A stretch of DNA of 64,000 bases from Pigmentiphaga litoralis (GCF_014651835.1 NZ_BMXQ01000003.1:186001-250000), one strand, 5' to 3'; positions 45,229 to 54,424 are shown, counted from the stretch's first letter. Numbers and translations: made by a program. Notes: a model not told the origin generated them from the letters alone.

Positions 45229-46314
45229 TCAGGCGGCCGTGATGAAGTTGCGGCCGCGCGGGCCGCGCAGCGCGTCGTCGATGCGGTGATGCCAGTCGCC
45301 GGCGCTGATGCCGTAGTGCTGCGGGTCGGTGCTGACGCCGACGCTTTCCAGGAAGGCGGTCAGGCCGGCGATGGCGGTGGGCCCGTCATGCGTGTGGAAG
45401 ATGGCGCACAGATGCAGGTCGACATCGGCGTCGTGGCCGAGCGCCATGGTCATGATGCGGGGCAGGCTGAAGGAACACGCAATGCCATGCGCCACGCCAT
45501 GTTCCAGGGTGATGTCGTACGACAGCGAATGCGCAAGCGCCGTGCGGGTGTTCGAAAAGGCCAGTCCGGCCTGCAGGGCAGCGGTCGCCAGGTGGTCCCG
45601 CAGGTCGACCCGACCGGGCGACGCCAGCAGTTCGGGCAGGACCTGCACGATGCGCCGCGCCGCGGTCACAGCCAGCGCCATGGATACCGGATTGCGATTG
45701 ACGTTCCAGATCGACTCCAGCGCATGCGACAGCGCGTCCAGGCCGCTGGCCACGGTGGCGGCCCGGGGCAGGGTCGTCATCAGGGTGGCGTCGATGACGG
45801 CGGCTTCGGGCCAGGTCCAGGGCAGGTGCAGCGACAGCTTGCGGCCGCTGGCGTGGTCCCACACGGTGGCCCAGGGCGTGACTTCGCTGCCAGTGCCGGC
45901 GGTGGTCGGAACGGCGATCAGCTGCCGGTGACCCTGGCTGGGGGGAAGGGCGCCGCCCTGCATGGCGGCCAGCAGCGCGTCGAAGCGCCCGCCTTGCGTG
46001 CGGGTCAGCATGACTTTGGCGCAATCGATGGCGCTGCCGCCACCGAGTGCGATGACGCATTCCGCATCCGGGTGATCGCGCCACAGCCGCTCGTACATCG
46101 GCGCCAGCCAGGCGACATCGGGATTGGGCGCGATGCCGGTTTCGACGGCGACCAGCCGGTCCTGCAGCAGGGTGCGCAGTCTGTCGACCAGGCCCAGGGC
46201 GACGGCTTCAGGAAAGGCGATCAGGATGGCGCGGCGTTGGCCGAGCAAATCGGGAAGCGCCTGGAGCGCGCCTGCACCGGCATGCACGTCGACAGGATTG
46301 TGATAAGACCACAT
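45229..46314 (-). CDS. Iron-containing alcohol dehydrogenase associated with phosphonate metabolism
   Basis: A 361-aa group III dehydrogenase: NAD-binding ALGGGSAIDCAKV, then AVPTTAGTGSEVTPWATV, and metal ligands within GLDALSHALES and NTRTALAHSLSYDITLEHG (His residues) near 190-275. A phosphonate-associated subgroup of iron alcohol dehydrogenases is known from phn clusters; placement between phnE and phnX supports it. Oxidation or reduction of a phosphonate alcohol/aldehyde such as phosphonoacetaldehyde is likely but not shown. ATG 46314 gives the family start MWSYHNPV; a TTG at 46329 is less good. Confidence 0.85.
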   Translation of the reverse strand: MWSYHNPVDVHAGAGALQALPDLLGQRRAILIAFPEAVALGLVDRLRTLLQDRLVAVETGIAPNPDVAWLAPMYERLWRDHPDAECVIALGGGSAIDCAKVMLTRTQGGRFDALLAAMQGGALPPSQGHRQLIAVPTTAGTGSEVTPWATVWDHASGRKLSLHLPWTWPEAAVIDATLMTTLPRAATVASGLDALSHALESIWNVNRNPVSMALAVTAARRIVQVLPELLASPGRVDLRDHLATAALQAGLAFSNTRTALAHSLSYDITLEHGVAHGIACSFSLPRIMTMALGHDADVDLHLCAIFHTHDGPTAIAGLTAFLESVGVSTDPQHYGISAGDWHHRIDDALRGPRGRNFITAA

Positions 46315-46550
46315 GGAAAGAGCTCGCAAAGACCCGCTGCGAGGGTTCGTGTGAACCCGCAGGCATCGGAAAAAAGGGGGGCGCCGGGAAGGCGGGGAAC
46401 GAGGTGGCCGAAGGTGGCGGCGGGTGGCGGCATGTGCCGCCGCCGTACTGGCCGCCCGATTGGTTGACCGGACCGGCCGACCTGACCCGACGACACAATC
46501 GGCCGACCTGATGCACAGACCTGATCAGCCGATCTGTTCAGCCAATACCG

Positions 46551-47378
46551 TCAGCCGTGCCGGCCGTTGTGCTGGATACGGTGCCGCAGCCGGTTCGAGA
46601 CCGCATCCGCCGCAATGACCATGACGGTGATCACGATGATGCAGGTCGCGGTTTCCTGATATCGAAACAGTTTCAGGCTGCTGACCAGTTCGAAGCCCAG
46701 GCCGCCGGCGCCGACCATGCCGAGCACCGTGGCGGATCGCAGATTGACTTCGAAGCGATACAGCACGACGGCGATCCAGGCGGTGATCACCTGCGGCAGC
46801 ACGGCAAACACGATGACCTGCAGCGGCCGGGCGCCCGTGGCGCGCAGCGCTTCGACCGGTCCCTGGTCGATCTCTTCGATCGCCTCGGCAAAGAACTTGC
46901 CGAGCATGCCGGCGCCGTGCAGCGCCAGGGCCAGAACTCCCGGGAAAGGGCCCAGCCCCACCGCCGATACGAACACCAGGGCCAGAATCAGTTCGTTGAT
47001 GCTGCGCACGATATTCATGCCCTGACGTGTGATGCGGTAAGCCCAGCGGTTGCTCTGCAGATTGCGCGCCGCCAGGAAAGACAGCGGGACCGCCGGCACC
47101 ACCGCCAGCAAGGTGCCCCAGATGGCGATCTGTATCGTCTCGATGGCAGGCGCCCATAACCGGCCCAGAATGCTCCAGTCAGGCGGCATGGTGCGTCCGG
47201 CAAAATCCAGGATCTGCGGCAGGCCGGATGCCAGTTCACCCCAGCTCAGCTGCGCTCCGCCGGCGCTCCACTGCAACGCCCATACGGCGGCGGCGACGGC
47301 GATGCCCAGGGTCAGCCAGGATTGTGTCGAACGCGGGCTGGGCCCGGTCCAGGTATAGGACGTGGTGTCGCTTCTCAT
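46551..47378 (-). CDS. phnE: Phosphonate ABC transporter permease
   Basis: Membrane subunit of the phosphonate importer, 275 aa, about five helices. The coupling region EALRATGARPLQVIVFAVLPQV is the PhnE EAA motif, and FEVNLRSATVLGMVGAGGLGFEL is a strong PhnE signature. The ATG at 47378 overlaps the phnC stop (ATGA) and has a GGAGGG site. A 236-bp gap separates it from the alcohol dehydrogenase; its first part, just after the stop, has imperfect CCGACCTGA repeats. Confidence 0.95.
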   Translation of the reverse strand: MRSDTTSYTWTGPSPRSTQSWLTLGIAVAAAVWALQWSAGGAQLSWGELASGLPQILDFAGRTMPPDWSILGRLWAPAIETIQIAIWGTLLAVVPAVPLSFLAARNLQSNRWAYRITRQGMNIVRSINELILALVFVSAVGLGPFPGVLALALHGAGMLGKFFAEAIEEIDQGPVEALRATGARPLQVIVFAVLPQVITAWIAVVLYRFEVNLRSATVLGMVGAGGLGFELVSSLKLFRYQETATCIIVITVMVIAADAVSNRLRHRIQHNGRHG

Positions 47379-48175
47379 GATCCCTCCGCCAGCGCGGGAG
47401 TGAATGGCACGGCGTGCGCCCCGCGTGCGGGTTGCGCGGCGGTCTGCGGCGCGGATTGATAGATCCGTGCAATGTCGGCGTCGCCCAGCGAGGCCGAATC
47501 GCCGTTGAAGACCACGCGGCCATGCGCCAGACCCACAATCCGGTCGGCGAATTCACGCGCGTAGTCCACCTGGTGAAGATTGCAGACCACCGTAATGCCG
47601 AGGTCGCGCGACGCATCACGCAGATACTGCAGCACCCGGCGCGCCGAATGCGGGTCCAGGCTGGCGACCGGTTCGTCCGCCAGGATCACTTGCGGGCGCT
47701 GCGCCAGGGCGCGGGCAATGCCGACGCGTTGCATCTGCCCGCCAGACAGCGAATCGGTGCGCGCATGCGCCTTCTGCTCCAGCCCCACCCGGGCCAGGCA
47801 TTCCTGGGCCAGGGCAATGTCGCTGCGCCGGAACAGGTGCAGGATCGAGGCCAGCGTGGACACGGAACCCAGCCGGCCGGTCAGCACGTTCTTGAGCGCC
47901 GTCAGCCGCGGCACCACGTGGTGGTGCTGGAAAATCATGGCGACCTGGCGGCGCAAGGCAGCCGGATCCGGACAGCACACGGCATCCAGGTCGCCCATGC
48001 GCAGTTCGCCTGAATCGGCCACGGTCAGCCGGTTCATGCATCGCAGCAGGGTGGATTTGCCGGCGCCCGATTCGCCCAGCACCACCAGGAATTCGCCCGC
48101 CGCGGCATCCAGATCAACGCCGCGCAGCACGGCGTTGTCGCCATAGTGTTTGGTCAGTGCGCGGATGCGGATCAC
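47375..48175 (-). CDS. phnC: Phosphonate ABC transporter ATP-binding protein
   Basis: A 266-aa ABC ATPase that starts at GTG 48175 (GTGA overlap with phnD), with AGGAGCA upstream. Walker A GESGAGKST, Q-loop IFQHHHVVPRLTALKNVLTGRLG (the 'N-V-L-x-G-R' pattern is typical of PhnC), signature SLSGGQMQRVGIARAL, Walker B VILADEP. It completes a phnD-phnC-phnE transporter transcribed leftwards. Confidence 0.95.
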   Translation of the reverse strand: MIRIRALTKHYGDNAVLRGVDLDAAAGEFLVVLGESGAGKSTLLRCMNRLTVADSGELRMGDLDAVCCPDPAALRRQVAMIFQHHHVVPRLTALKNVLTGRLGSVSTLASILHLFRRSDIALAQECLARVGLEQKAHARTDSLSGGQMQRVGIARALAQRPQVILADEPVASLDPHSARRVLQYLRDASRDLGITVVCNLHQVDYAREFADRIVGLAHGRVVFNGDSASLGDADIARIYQSAPQTAAQPARGAHAVPFTPALAEGS

Positions 48176-49050
48176 TTCATGCTCCTGAGGTCCAGCTTGA
48201 GCACCTTGGCCGTGTCGCGCACCACGTCATAGGCGGCGTCGCTCGTGGGCTGGAAGCCGTTCAGCACGCCCTGGTCACCCCACGGAAGATCCTTGACGTT
48301 GGCCAGCGCCTGCTGCAGCTTGGCCTTGAGCGCCGGGTCCAGATCCTTGCGCCACACCATCGGCGATTCAGGAATGGGGTCCGACGACCACACGACCTGG
48401 ATATCGTCGCTCTTGACCTGGCCCTTTGCGATCGCGCTGGCCAGAATGCGGTCCGCGACGGCAGCCGCATCCACTTTCTTGTTGGCGACGGCCAGGATGC
48501 TGGCGTCGTGCGAGCCCGAAAAAATCACGCGGCCAAAGAATTTGTCGGGGTCGATGCCCGTGCGCATCAGGCCTGCCTTGGGAAACAGGTGGCCCGACGC
48601 GGACGTGGGATCGACGAACGCAAAGTTGCGGCCCTTCAGGTCTGCGGGCTTGGAAATGCCGCTGTCCTTGCGCGCGATGATGACGCTTTTGTAGGCGCTT
48701 TGCCCCGTCTTCTTGGTGACGGCGACGGCAAACGCCTCGACGTTGGCCATCGAACTGGCCAGCACGTACGAAAAGGGGCCAAGGTAGGCGACGTCGAGTT
48801 TTTTGGAGCGCAGCGCTTCGATCACGCCGTTGTAGTCCGTGGCCACGAAAGGCTTGACCGGCATGCCCATCTGGTCGCGCAACTGGTCGAGCACCTGGCG
48901 GCTGCTCTCGATCATCGCCTGCGAGTCTTCGGCGGGAATCAGTCCGATGGACAGCGCGTCGGCGGCAAGCGCGGGCGCCGGCGCGGTGGCCACCCCGATC
49001 AGCAGCAGGGCAGCGGCAAGGCGGCGGGTCATGGGAAGCAGGCGGGTCAT
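48172..49050 (-). CDS. phnD: Phosphonate-binding protein of the ABC transporter
   Basis: Periplasmic receptor, 292 aa from ATG 49050. A Sec signal peptide (TRRLAAALLLIGVATAPAPALA) is followed by the mature start ADALSIGLIPAEDSQAMIE. VDPTSASGHLFPKAGLM is a PhnD phosphonate-binding signature, as is AYLGPFSYVLA. It is the first gene of the phn transcript and divergent from a LysR gene. 2-Aminoethylphosphonate is the best-guess ligand because phnX lies downstream. Confidence 0.95.
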   Translation of the reverse strand: MTRLLPMTRRLAAALLLIGVATAPAPALAADALSIGLIPAEDSQAMIESSRQVLDQLRDQMGMPVKPFVATDYNGVIEALRSKKLDVAYLGPFSYVLASSMANVEAFAVAVTKKTGQSAYKSVIIARKDSGISKPADLKGRNFAFVDPTSASGHLFPKAGLMRTGIDPDKFFGRVIFSGSHDASILAVANKKVDAAAVADRILASAIAKGQVKSDDIQVVWSSDPIPESPMVWRKDLDPALKAKLQQALANVKDLPWGDQGVLNGFQPTSDAAYDVVRDTAKVLKLDLRSMK

Positions 49051-49118
49051 CGTGGTCTCGTCGGTGTCTGTTGGCGTGTCGACAAGGCTACGGACCGCGT
49101 GTGACACGGCGATATCAA

Positions 49119-49156
49119 GACAATCACAAATTTGTCATCGATCCATTGATAGGATC
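49119..49156. promoter_or_regulatory. Two inverted repeats in the phnD-lysR divergent region
   Basis: GACAATCACAAATTTGTC (49119-49136) has GACAA/TTGTC arms, and GATCCATTGATAGGATC (49140-49156) has GATCC/GGATC arms. They sit in the 111-bp gap between phnD and the LysR gene; the second ends 6 bases before the lysR ATG. They are candidate LysR operators controlling phn and autoregulation. Confidence 0.45.
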
Positions 49157-49161
49157 TATGG

Positions 49162-50040
49162 ATGACCACCGCCCGCATCCGCGCCTTCCTTGCCGTTGCC
49201 CAGCATGGCAGCTTCAGTGCGGCCGCCCGCGCCGTCGGGCTGAGCCAGCCGACCCTGACAACCCAAGTCCAGGCGCTGGAACGCCTGCATGACGTCCAGC
49301 TTTTTCATCGCCGGGGCCACCAGGTCCACATGACCAGCGTCGGACAGCGGCTGTTGCCGATCGCCCGCCAACTGGCCAGCCTGGAAGCCGACGCCTACAA
49401 CCTGCTGCATGACAGCGGCGAATTGAATGGGGGCGACCTGAAGCTGGGCGCGGTGGGCCCGTTTCATGTGATCGAGATGGTGGCGGCCTACCGGCAGCGC
49501 TACCCGCGGGTGGACGTGTCGATCCGCATGGGCAATTCCTCTGCCGTGTTCAACGACCTGCAGACCTACGCGGTGGATATCGGCGTGCTGGCGCGTTTCC
49601 ATGACGCCGAAGGCTACAGCGCGACGCCCTATGCCCGTCATGCGCTGATCCTGTTCGTGCACCGTGACCACGCCTGGAGCGGCCGGCGATCGGTGCCGCT
49701 GGACGCCCTGCATGGTCAGCCGCTATTGCAGCGGGAAGAAGGATCGAGCACGCGCCGCGCGCTGGGCGACGCCATGGCGGCGGCCGGGGTGGTGCCTCGA
49801 ATCGTCATGGAAATCGGCAGCCGGGAAGCGCTGCGCGAAGCGGCGGCGCGCGGCATTGGTATCGGCGCCGTGTCCGAAGCGGAGTTCATTCCCGACGAGC
49901 GGCTGGTGCCGCTGCGGATCGATGGTGACCCGGCGGTGACCGAAACCTATCTGTATTGCCTGGAAGAGCGCAGGCAGACCCGCATCCTGCGCTCGTTCTT
50001 CGAAGTGGTAGGCCCGCTGCACCGCAAGGGTGCGATGTAG
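49162..50040 (+). CDS. LysR-family regulator linked to aminoethylphosphonate catabolism
   Basis: A 292-aa LysR protein. The winged helix (RIRAFLAVAQHGSFSAAARAVG, then LSQPTLTTQVQALERLHDVQLF) is at 5-50. The effector domain contains GAVGPFHVIEMVAAYRQRYP and EIGSREALREAAARGIGIGAV, resembling the phosphonate-associated LysR group. It is divergent from phnD, so control of phnDCE-ADH-phnX is the natural proposal. The effector is unknown; phosphonates such as 2-aminoethylphosphonate are candidates. Confidence 0.88.
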   Translation: MTTARIRAFLAVAQHGSFSAAARAVGLSQPTLTTQVQALERLHDVQLFHRRGHQVHMTSVGQRLLPIARQLASLEADAYNLLHDSGELNGGDLKLGAVGPFHVIEMVAAYRQRYPRVDVSIRMGNSSAVFNDLQTYAVDIGVLARFHDAEGYSATPYARHALILFVHRDHAWSGRRSVPLDALHGQPLLQREEGSSTRRALGDAMAAAGVVPRIVMEIGSREALREAAARGIGIGAVSEAEFIPDERLVPLRIDGDPAVTETYLYCLEERRQTRILRSFFEVVGPLHRKGAM

Positions 50041-50067
50041 GCGGGAGGCACCCGGCGGCCCGCGTGC

Positions 50068-50802
50068 TTACGCCGCCATCGCGTACCGCTGAACGAACCC
50101 TTGCAGCATCTGCTGCGCGTGCGGCGTGGGTTGCAGTTCCGCCCGCAAGGTCGGGACGTCGAAGCCTTCTGCGCCCAGCTTGGGTTCGTAGTGGTTCAGG
50201 TAGGTGGTCATCACGCCCGTGCAGAACTCGGGGTGATATTGCGTCGACAGCATGTGTTCGTTGTAGCGCACGATCTGATGCGGATCGTGCGACGACCTGG
50301 CCAGCACCTGCGCGCCCGGGGGCAGTTGCAGCACGCTTTGCTGGTGGATGAGGTGGGCGTAGAAGCGGCTGGGCAGATCGCCGATCAGCGGGTCGCCCTG
50401 GGCGCCTTCCAGCAGTTCGACGGCCTGGGTGCCGACTTCGCGGCCTTGCGGGTGGTAGCCGACCTTGCCGCCCAGTGCGTGCGCGATCAGCTGGTGGCCG
50501 TAGCAGATGCCCAGAATGGGCAGGCTGACGGCAACGGCGCCGCGGATCCAGGCCGCGGTGCGTTCGCTCCAGTCGGCGCCATCGGTCACCATGGCGGGCG
50601 ACCCGGTGATCAGTGCTGCACAGTACCGCTCGGGCGCTTCCAGCGTCTCGCCCTCGTGGACGGCAACGACGCGGATCTCAGCGTCCGACAAGCCCGCCGC
50701 GTTGCGGATCATCTGGCTGAAATTGCCGTGACGCGTGTGGATGGCGTCGGGCGGAAGCCCGGTCTGGATGATGACGATGGGAAGGCGCACTGCCTGGGAC
50801 AT
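50068..50802 (-). CDS. Class I glutamine amidotransferase-like protein (stand-alone)
   Basis: A 244-aa GATase-1 fold protein from ATG 50802. The nucleophile elbow ILGICYGHQLIAHALGGKVG puts Cys100 at the active site, and the His-Glu pair follows in QYHPEF. Stand-alone homologues include gamma-glutamyl hydrolases of amines and GMP-synthase-like proteins; I cannot choose between them. It is convergent with the LysR gene and followed by a small gap before the argG hairpin. Confidence 0.88.
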   Translation of the reverse strand: MSQAVRLPIVIIQTGLPPDAIHTRHGNFSQMIRNAAGLSDAEIRVVAVHEGETLEAPERYCAALITGSPAMVTDGADWSERTAAWIRGAVAVSLPILGICYGHQLIAHALGGKVGYHPQGREVGTQAVELLEGAQGDPLIGDLPSRFYAHLIHQQSVLQLPPGAQVLARSSHDPHQIVRYNEHMLSTQYHPEFCTGVMTTYLNHYEPKLGAEGFDVPTLRAELQPTPHAQQMLQGFVQRYAMAA

Positions 50803-50935
50803 CTCGACCACCTGTTGGCACATGGAAAATCGGCTGGCACGGACAATTCGGTGTCCATGCACCATCAAACCTGAATATTCGGGAATGCAAAAGCGGGACG
50901 GCACAAGGTGTCTGCACAATCCAACGCCCCATACA

Positions 50936-50965
50936 CAATCGGCGGCCCCGAAGGGCCGCCGATTG
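50936..50965 (-). terminator. Stem-loop downstream of argG
   Basis: CAATCGGCGGCCC and GGGCCGCCGATTG form a perfect 13-bp stem around CGAA (50936-50965), 41 bases past the argG stop. No clear T-run follows on the minus strand, so it may be a mixed or Rho-assisted terminator. Confidence 0.7.
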
Positions 50966-51006
50966 ACGTTGCCCTGAGCGGGGCGGTGACGCGGTAGAAC
51001 GGACGA

Positions 51007-52233
51007 TCAGCCCCGCTGGCGGCGGGCGTTTTCGGCGATGCGCATGCGCAGCGCGTTCAACTTGATGAAGCCGCCGGCGTCGGCCTGGTTGTAGGCGCCG
51101 CCGTCATCGTCGAACGTCGCGATGGTCTGATCGAACAGCGTGTTCTTCGAGTCGCGCGCGACGGTATACACGTTGCCCTTGTACAGCTTGACCCGCACCC
51201 AGCCGTTCACGGCCGCCTGCGTATGGTCGATCAGGATCTGCAAGGCCTTGCGCTCGGGGCTCCACCAGTAGCCGTTATAGATCAGGCTGGCGTAGCGAGG
51301 CATCAGGTCGTCCTTCAGGTGGGCGACTTCGCGGTCCAGCGTGATCGATTCGATGGCACGATGGGCGCGGAGCATGATGGTGCCCCCCGGGGTTTCGTAG
51401 CAGCCGCGCGACTTCATGCCGACGTAGCGGTTTTCGACCAGGTCCAGACGGCCGATGCCGTGCTTGCCGCCGATCTCGTTCAGCGCGGTCAGCACTTCGG
51501 CAGGCGTCATGCGCTTGCCGTTCAGGCCGACGATGTCGCCGCCTTCGTATTCGATGTCCAGGTACTCGGCCGCATCGGGCGCTTCTTCAGGCGACACCGT
51601 CCAGCGCCACATGGCGGCTTCGGCTTCGGCCTTGGGGTCTTCGAGGTGGCGACCTTCGTAGCTGATGTGCAGCAGGTTCGCGTCCATGGAGTAGGGCGCG
51701 CCGCCTTGCTTGTGCTTCATGTCGATGGCGATACCGGCCGCTTCGGCGTAGGCCAGCAGCTTTTCGCGCGACAGCAGGTCCCATTCGCGCCAGGGGGCGA
51801 TCACCTTGATGCCCGGTTCCAGCGCGTAATAGCCCAGTTCGAAACGCACCTGGTCATTGCCCTTGCCGGTCGCGCCATGCGACACGGTGTCGGCGCCGAC
51901 CTGGCGGGCGATTTCGATCTGGCGCTTGGCGATCAGCGGCCGAGCGATCGAGGTACCCAGCAGGTACTCACCTTCGTAGACGGTGTTGGCGCGGAACATG
52001 GGATACACGAAGTCGCGCACGAACTCTTCACGCAGGTCGTCGATGAAGATGTTCTCGGGCTTGATGCCGAATTTGATGGCTTTGGCGCGTGCAGGCTCGA
52101 CTTCTTCACCCTGGCCGATGTCGGCGGTGAAGGTGACGATTTCGCAGTTGTAGGTATCCTGCAGCCACTTGAGGATGACAGAGGTGTCGAGGCCGCCAGA
52201 GTAGGCGAGGACGACCTTATTTACTTCGCTCAT
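51007..52233 (-). CDS. argG: Argininosuccinate synthase
   Basis: Joins citrulline and aspartate with ATP in arginine biosynthesis. The 408-aa protein starts [24 protein letters not shown], with the PP-loop SGGLDTS. Further signatures are [15 protein letters not shown] and [20 protein letters not shown]. The ATG at 52233 follows TGGGAA. argF lies 339 bases upstream on the same strand, with its own region between. Confidence 0.98.
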   Translation of the reverse strand: MSEVNKVVLAYSGGLDTSVILKWLQDTYNCEIVTFTADIGQGEEVEPARAKAIKFGIKPENIFIDDLREEFVRDFVYPMFRANTVYEGEYLLGTSIARPLIAKRQIEIARQVGADTVSHGATGKGNDQVRFELGYYALEPGIKVIAPWREWDLLSREKLLAYAEAAGIAIDMKHKQGGAPYSMDANLLHISYEGRHLEDPKAEAEAAMWRWTVSPEEAPDAAEYLDIEYEGGDIVGLNGKRMTPAEVLTALNEIGGKHGIGRLDLVENRYVGMKSRGCYETPGGTIMLRAHRAIESITLDREVAHLKDDLMPRYASLIYNGYWWSPERKALQILIDHTQAAVNGWVRVKLYKGNVYTVARDSKNTLFDQTIATFDDDGGAYNQADAGGFIKLNALRMRIAENARRQRG

Positions 52234-52571
52234 TGATATTCCCAGACATGGACGTGAGCGCCGCGCAGGGGAGGGGCGCGGTGCGGCTAAGCGGCCGGTC
52301 GAGGTCACCGAGGTGCATGCGGCTGCTGACAGCCTGACATACGCCCGGGATCAAACAATCGCCCCCCGGCGTAAACAGGGCGATCGTTGATTGTACTCAA
52401 GCGATGCGGGTGCGGGGCCGGATCACAGTCTTAATTGTGCAATGAACAACAATTCGGGCTTGCCCGGGGGTGGGCAAGGCCATCAGGAAGGGCGGGCTGT
52501 TGAGACGGCTGGTGCGTCGGCCGCGCCCCGGCTGCTGCGTGCGTGGGGTTTCCTGCCGGCCCGGTCCCCGA
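52234..52571. other. argG upstream region
   Basis: 338 bases between argF and argG with no gene. It must contain the argG promoter. An inverted repeat ATCGCCC/GGGCGAT (52358-52364 and 52378-52384) lies about 125 bases before the argG ATG. I did not find a match to the E. coli ARG box. Confidence 0.45.
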
Positions 52572-53594
52572 TCAGTCCAGTCTGCCCAGCAGCAGGAATT
52601 CCATCAGGGCCTTCTGGACATGGAGGCGGTTTTCGGCCTCGTCCCAGACCACGCTTTGCGGGCCGTCGATGACGTCGGCGGTGACTTCTTCACCCCGGTG
52701 CGCCGGCAGGCAGTGCATGAAGATGGCGTCGGGATCGGCCACGTTCATCATGTCGGTATCGACGCACCAGTCGGCAAAGGCCTCGCGCCGCTCTTCGTTT
52801 TCGGCTTCAAACCCCATGCTGGTCCAGACGTCGGTCGTGACCAGGTGCGCGCCCTTGCAGGCGTCCATGGGATCGGTGAACTGCTTGAGCCGTTCGGTGG
52901 TGATCAGGCCGGCGCGTTCGGGTTCGACTTCGTATCCGGGCGGCGTGGACACGTTCAGGTTGAAGTCGAGCAGTTCGGCGGCCTGCAGCCACGTGTTGCA
53001 CATATTGTTCGAATCGCCGATCCACGCGACCGTCTTGCCCTGGATCGGGCCGGAATGCTCGATGTAGGTGAAGATGTCGGCCAGGATCTGGCACGGATGG
53101 AATTCGTTGGTCAGCCCGTTGATGACTGGCACGCGCGAAAATTGCGCGAAACGTTCGATCTTGGTCTGCTCGTAGGTGCGGATCATGACGATGTCGACCA
53201 TGCGCGAGATGACCTGCGCCGAGTCTTCGACCGGTTCGGAACGGCCGAGCTGCGAGTCGCCCGTCGTCAGGTGGATGACCGAGCCGCCCAGCTGATACAT
53301 GCCGGCTTCAAACGACACCCGGGTGCGGGTGCTGGCCTTCTCGAAGACCATGGCCAGGGTACGGTCGTGCAGGGTCAGGTGCGGTTCGTAGTTCTTGAAC
53401 TTGCGCTTGATGAGCGCGGCGCGGTCGAACAGGTAGTCGAGGTCGCTGCGGTCGAAGTCGGTGAATTCAAGAAAGTGACGGATGGGCGCGGTGTTCTTGC
53501 CCTTGGCTGTCAGGCCGATGTTGGCCGGGACTGCGGTGCCGGATGGTGCGGTGCCGGGTGTTGCGGAAGGGGACTGCTGGGTAGGTACGGTCAT
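52572..53594 (-). CDS. argF: Ornithine carbamoyltransferase
   Basis: Makes citrulline from ornithine and carbamoyl phosphate. The conserved core is intact: FEKASTRTRVSFE (carbamoyl-phosphate loop), FHPCQILAD, and MHCLPAHRGEEV near the C-terminus. At 340 aa from ATG 53594 it is about 30 residues longer than typical, because of a Pro/Thr/Ala-rich N-terminal extension before IRHFLEFTDFDRSDLDYLF. A downstream start would give normal length, but no internal ATG suits. Divergent from the DUF3579 gene. Confidence 0.96.
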   Translation of the reverse strand: MTVPTQQSPSATPGTAPSGTAVPANIGLTAKGKNTAPIRHFLEFTDFDRSDLDYLFDRAALIKRKFKNYEPHLTLHDRTLAMVFEKASTRTRVSFEAGMYQLGGSVIHLTTGDSQLGRSEPVEDSAQVISRMVDIVMIRTYEQTKIERFAQFSRVPVINGLTNEFHPCQILADIFTYIEHSGPIQGKTVAWIGDSNNMCNTWLQAAELLDFNLNVSTPPGYEVEPERAGLITTERLKQFTDPMDACKGAHLVTTDVWTSMGFEAENEERREAFADWCVDTDMMNVADPDAIFMHCLPAHRGEEVTADVIDGPQSVVWDEAENRLHVQKALMEFLLLGRLD

Positions 53595-53860
53595 GCGGCG
53601 CCTCCGACGGAACTGCCGAATCAGCGGGCAGGGGCACAGGTGTACCGCGCGGGCTATCGACTCATCGGCTTCGTTTTCACGGGAAGCCGACATGATACCC
53701 GACGGCGCAGGGCAATCCCATGACGGGCGTGGGTGTTTTGGTCCTGGCGTGGCCGGGCACGGGGCCTTCGGCAAAGCCGCAGGCGGGTTTCGGGCTGGCA
53801 ATACGGTACAATCCCTGACTGCCTCGTTCGAGGTCGTCCCCTCATTTCCCCTGTTGATCA

Positions 53861-54169
53861 ATGGCTGACAGCGTTAGGCGTTTCATTATCCAAGGCAAGA
53901 CTTCCAGCGGCAGCACGTTCCGTCCAAGCGACTGGGCCGAGCGTCTGGCGGGGGTCATGTCGGCATTCCGGCCGCCTGGCAGCGTCGCCAACCACCTGAC
54001 CTATTCTCCGTACGTCGTGCCCAGGCACATCGACGGGGTCAAGTGCGTGGTGGTCGATCCCCGCCTGCGGGATCTGGAGCCGCTCGCCTGGCAGTTCGTG
54101 ATCGACTTTGCCCGCGACAACGACCTGACGACAGTGGAAGCGTATGTGGACAAGCCGCCGGTAAAGTGA
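53861..54169 (+). CDS. DUF3579-family protein
   Basis: A 102-aa protein (MADSVRRFIIQGKTSSGSTFRPSDWAERLAGVMS) of the betaproteobacterial DUF3579 family, commonly found near argF as here. Its function is not established. Start ATG 53861; a TACAAT hexamer at 53807 could be its -10 box. A strong terminator follows 30 bases after the stop. Confidence 0.9.
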   Translation: MADSVRRFIIQGKTSSGSTFRPSDWAERLAGVMSAFRPPGSVANHLTYSPYVVPRHIDGVKCVVVDPRLRDLEPLAWQFVIDFARDNDLTTVEAYVDKPPVK

Positions 54170-54198
54170 ACGGGCGGGGCGGTCTGTGCGGCCGAAAA

Positions 54199-54230
54199 GA
54201 AAAAAGCTACGCCGCGGCGTAGCTTTTTTT
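54199..54230. terminator. Bidirectional terminator between DUF3579 and rpsT
   Basis: GCTACGCC GC GGCGTAGC forms a perfect palindrome flanked by an A-run (6 or more) on one side and a T-run of 7 on the other (54199-54230), suitable for termination in either direction. Confidence 0.93.
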
Positions 54231-54312
54231 CGTCATGCTTTCTTCGTCCTGCGTTGCTGCATTCTGCGTTTCTGCGTCCGGCACCGGTGCGGCCTGCGCG
54301 CACAAACGCCCA

Positions 54313-54343
54313 GCGGGCAACCGCATGACTGCTGGTTGCCCGC
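54313..54343. terminator. Stem-loop downstream of rpsT
   Basis: GCGGGCAACC (54313-54322) pairs with GGTTGCCCGC (54334-54343), 10 bp with an 11-base loop. No T-run. It lies 127 bases beyond the rpsT stop. Confidence 0.5.
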
Positions 54344-54357
54344 CGGGCGTGGATACA

Positions 54358-54424
54358 AGCTCACTGCAAAAGCTCACTGCAAAAGCATCACTGCAGGAGC
54401 TTTACCGCAAGTACTTCACCGCAA
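54358..54424. repeat. 13-bp tandem repeats downstream of rpsT
   Basis: AGCTCACTGCAAA occurs twice exactly (54358, 54371), then AGCATCACTGCAGG and further diverged copies (AGCTTTACCGCAAGT, ACTTCACCGCAA) to about 54424. The array lies between the rpsT stop and the stem-loops. Confidence 0.75.
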
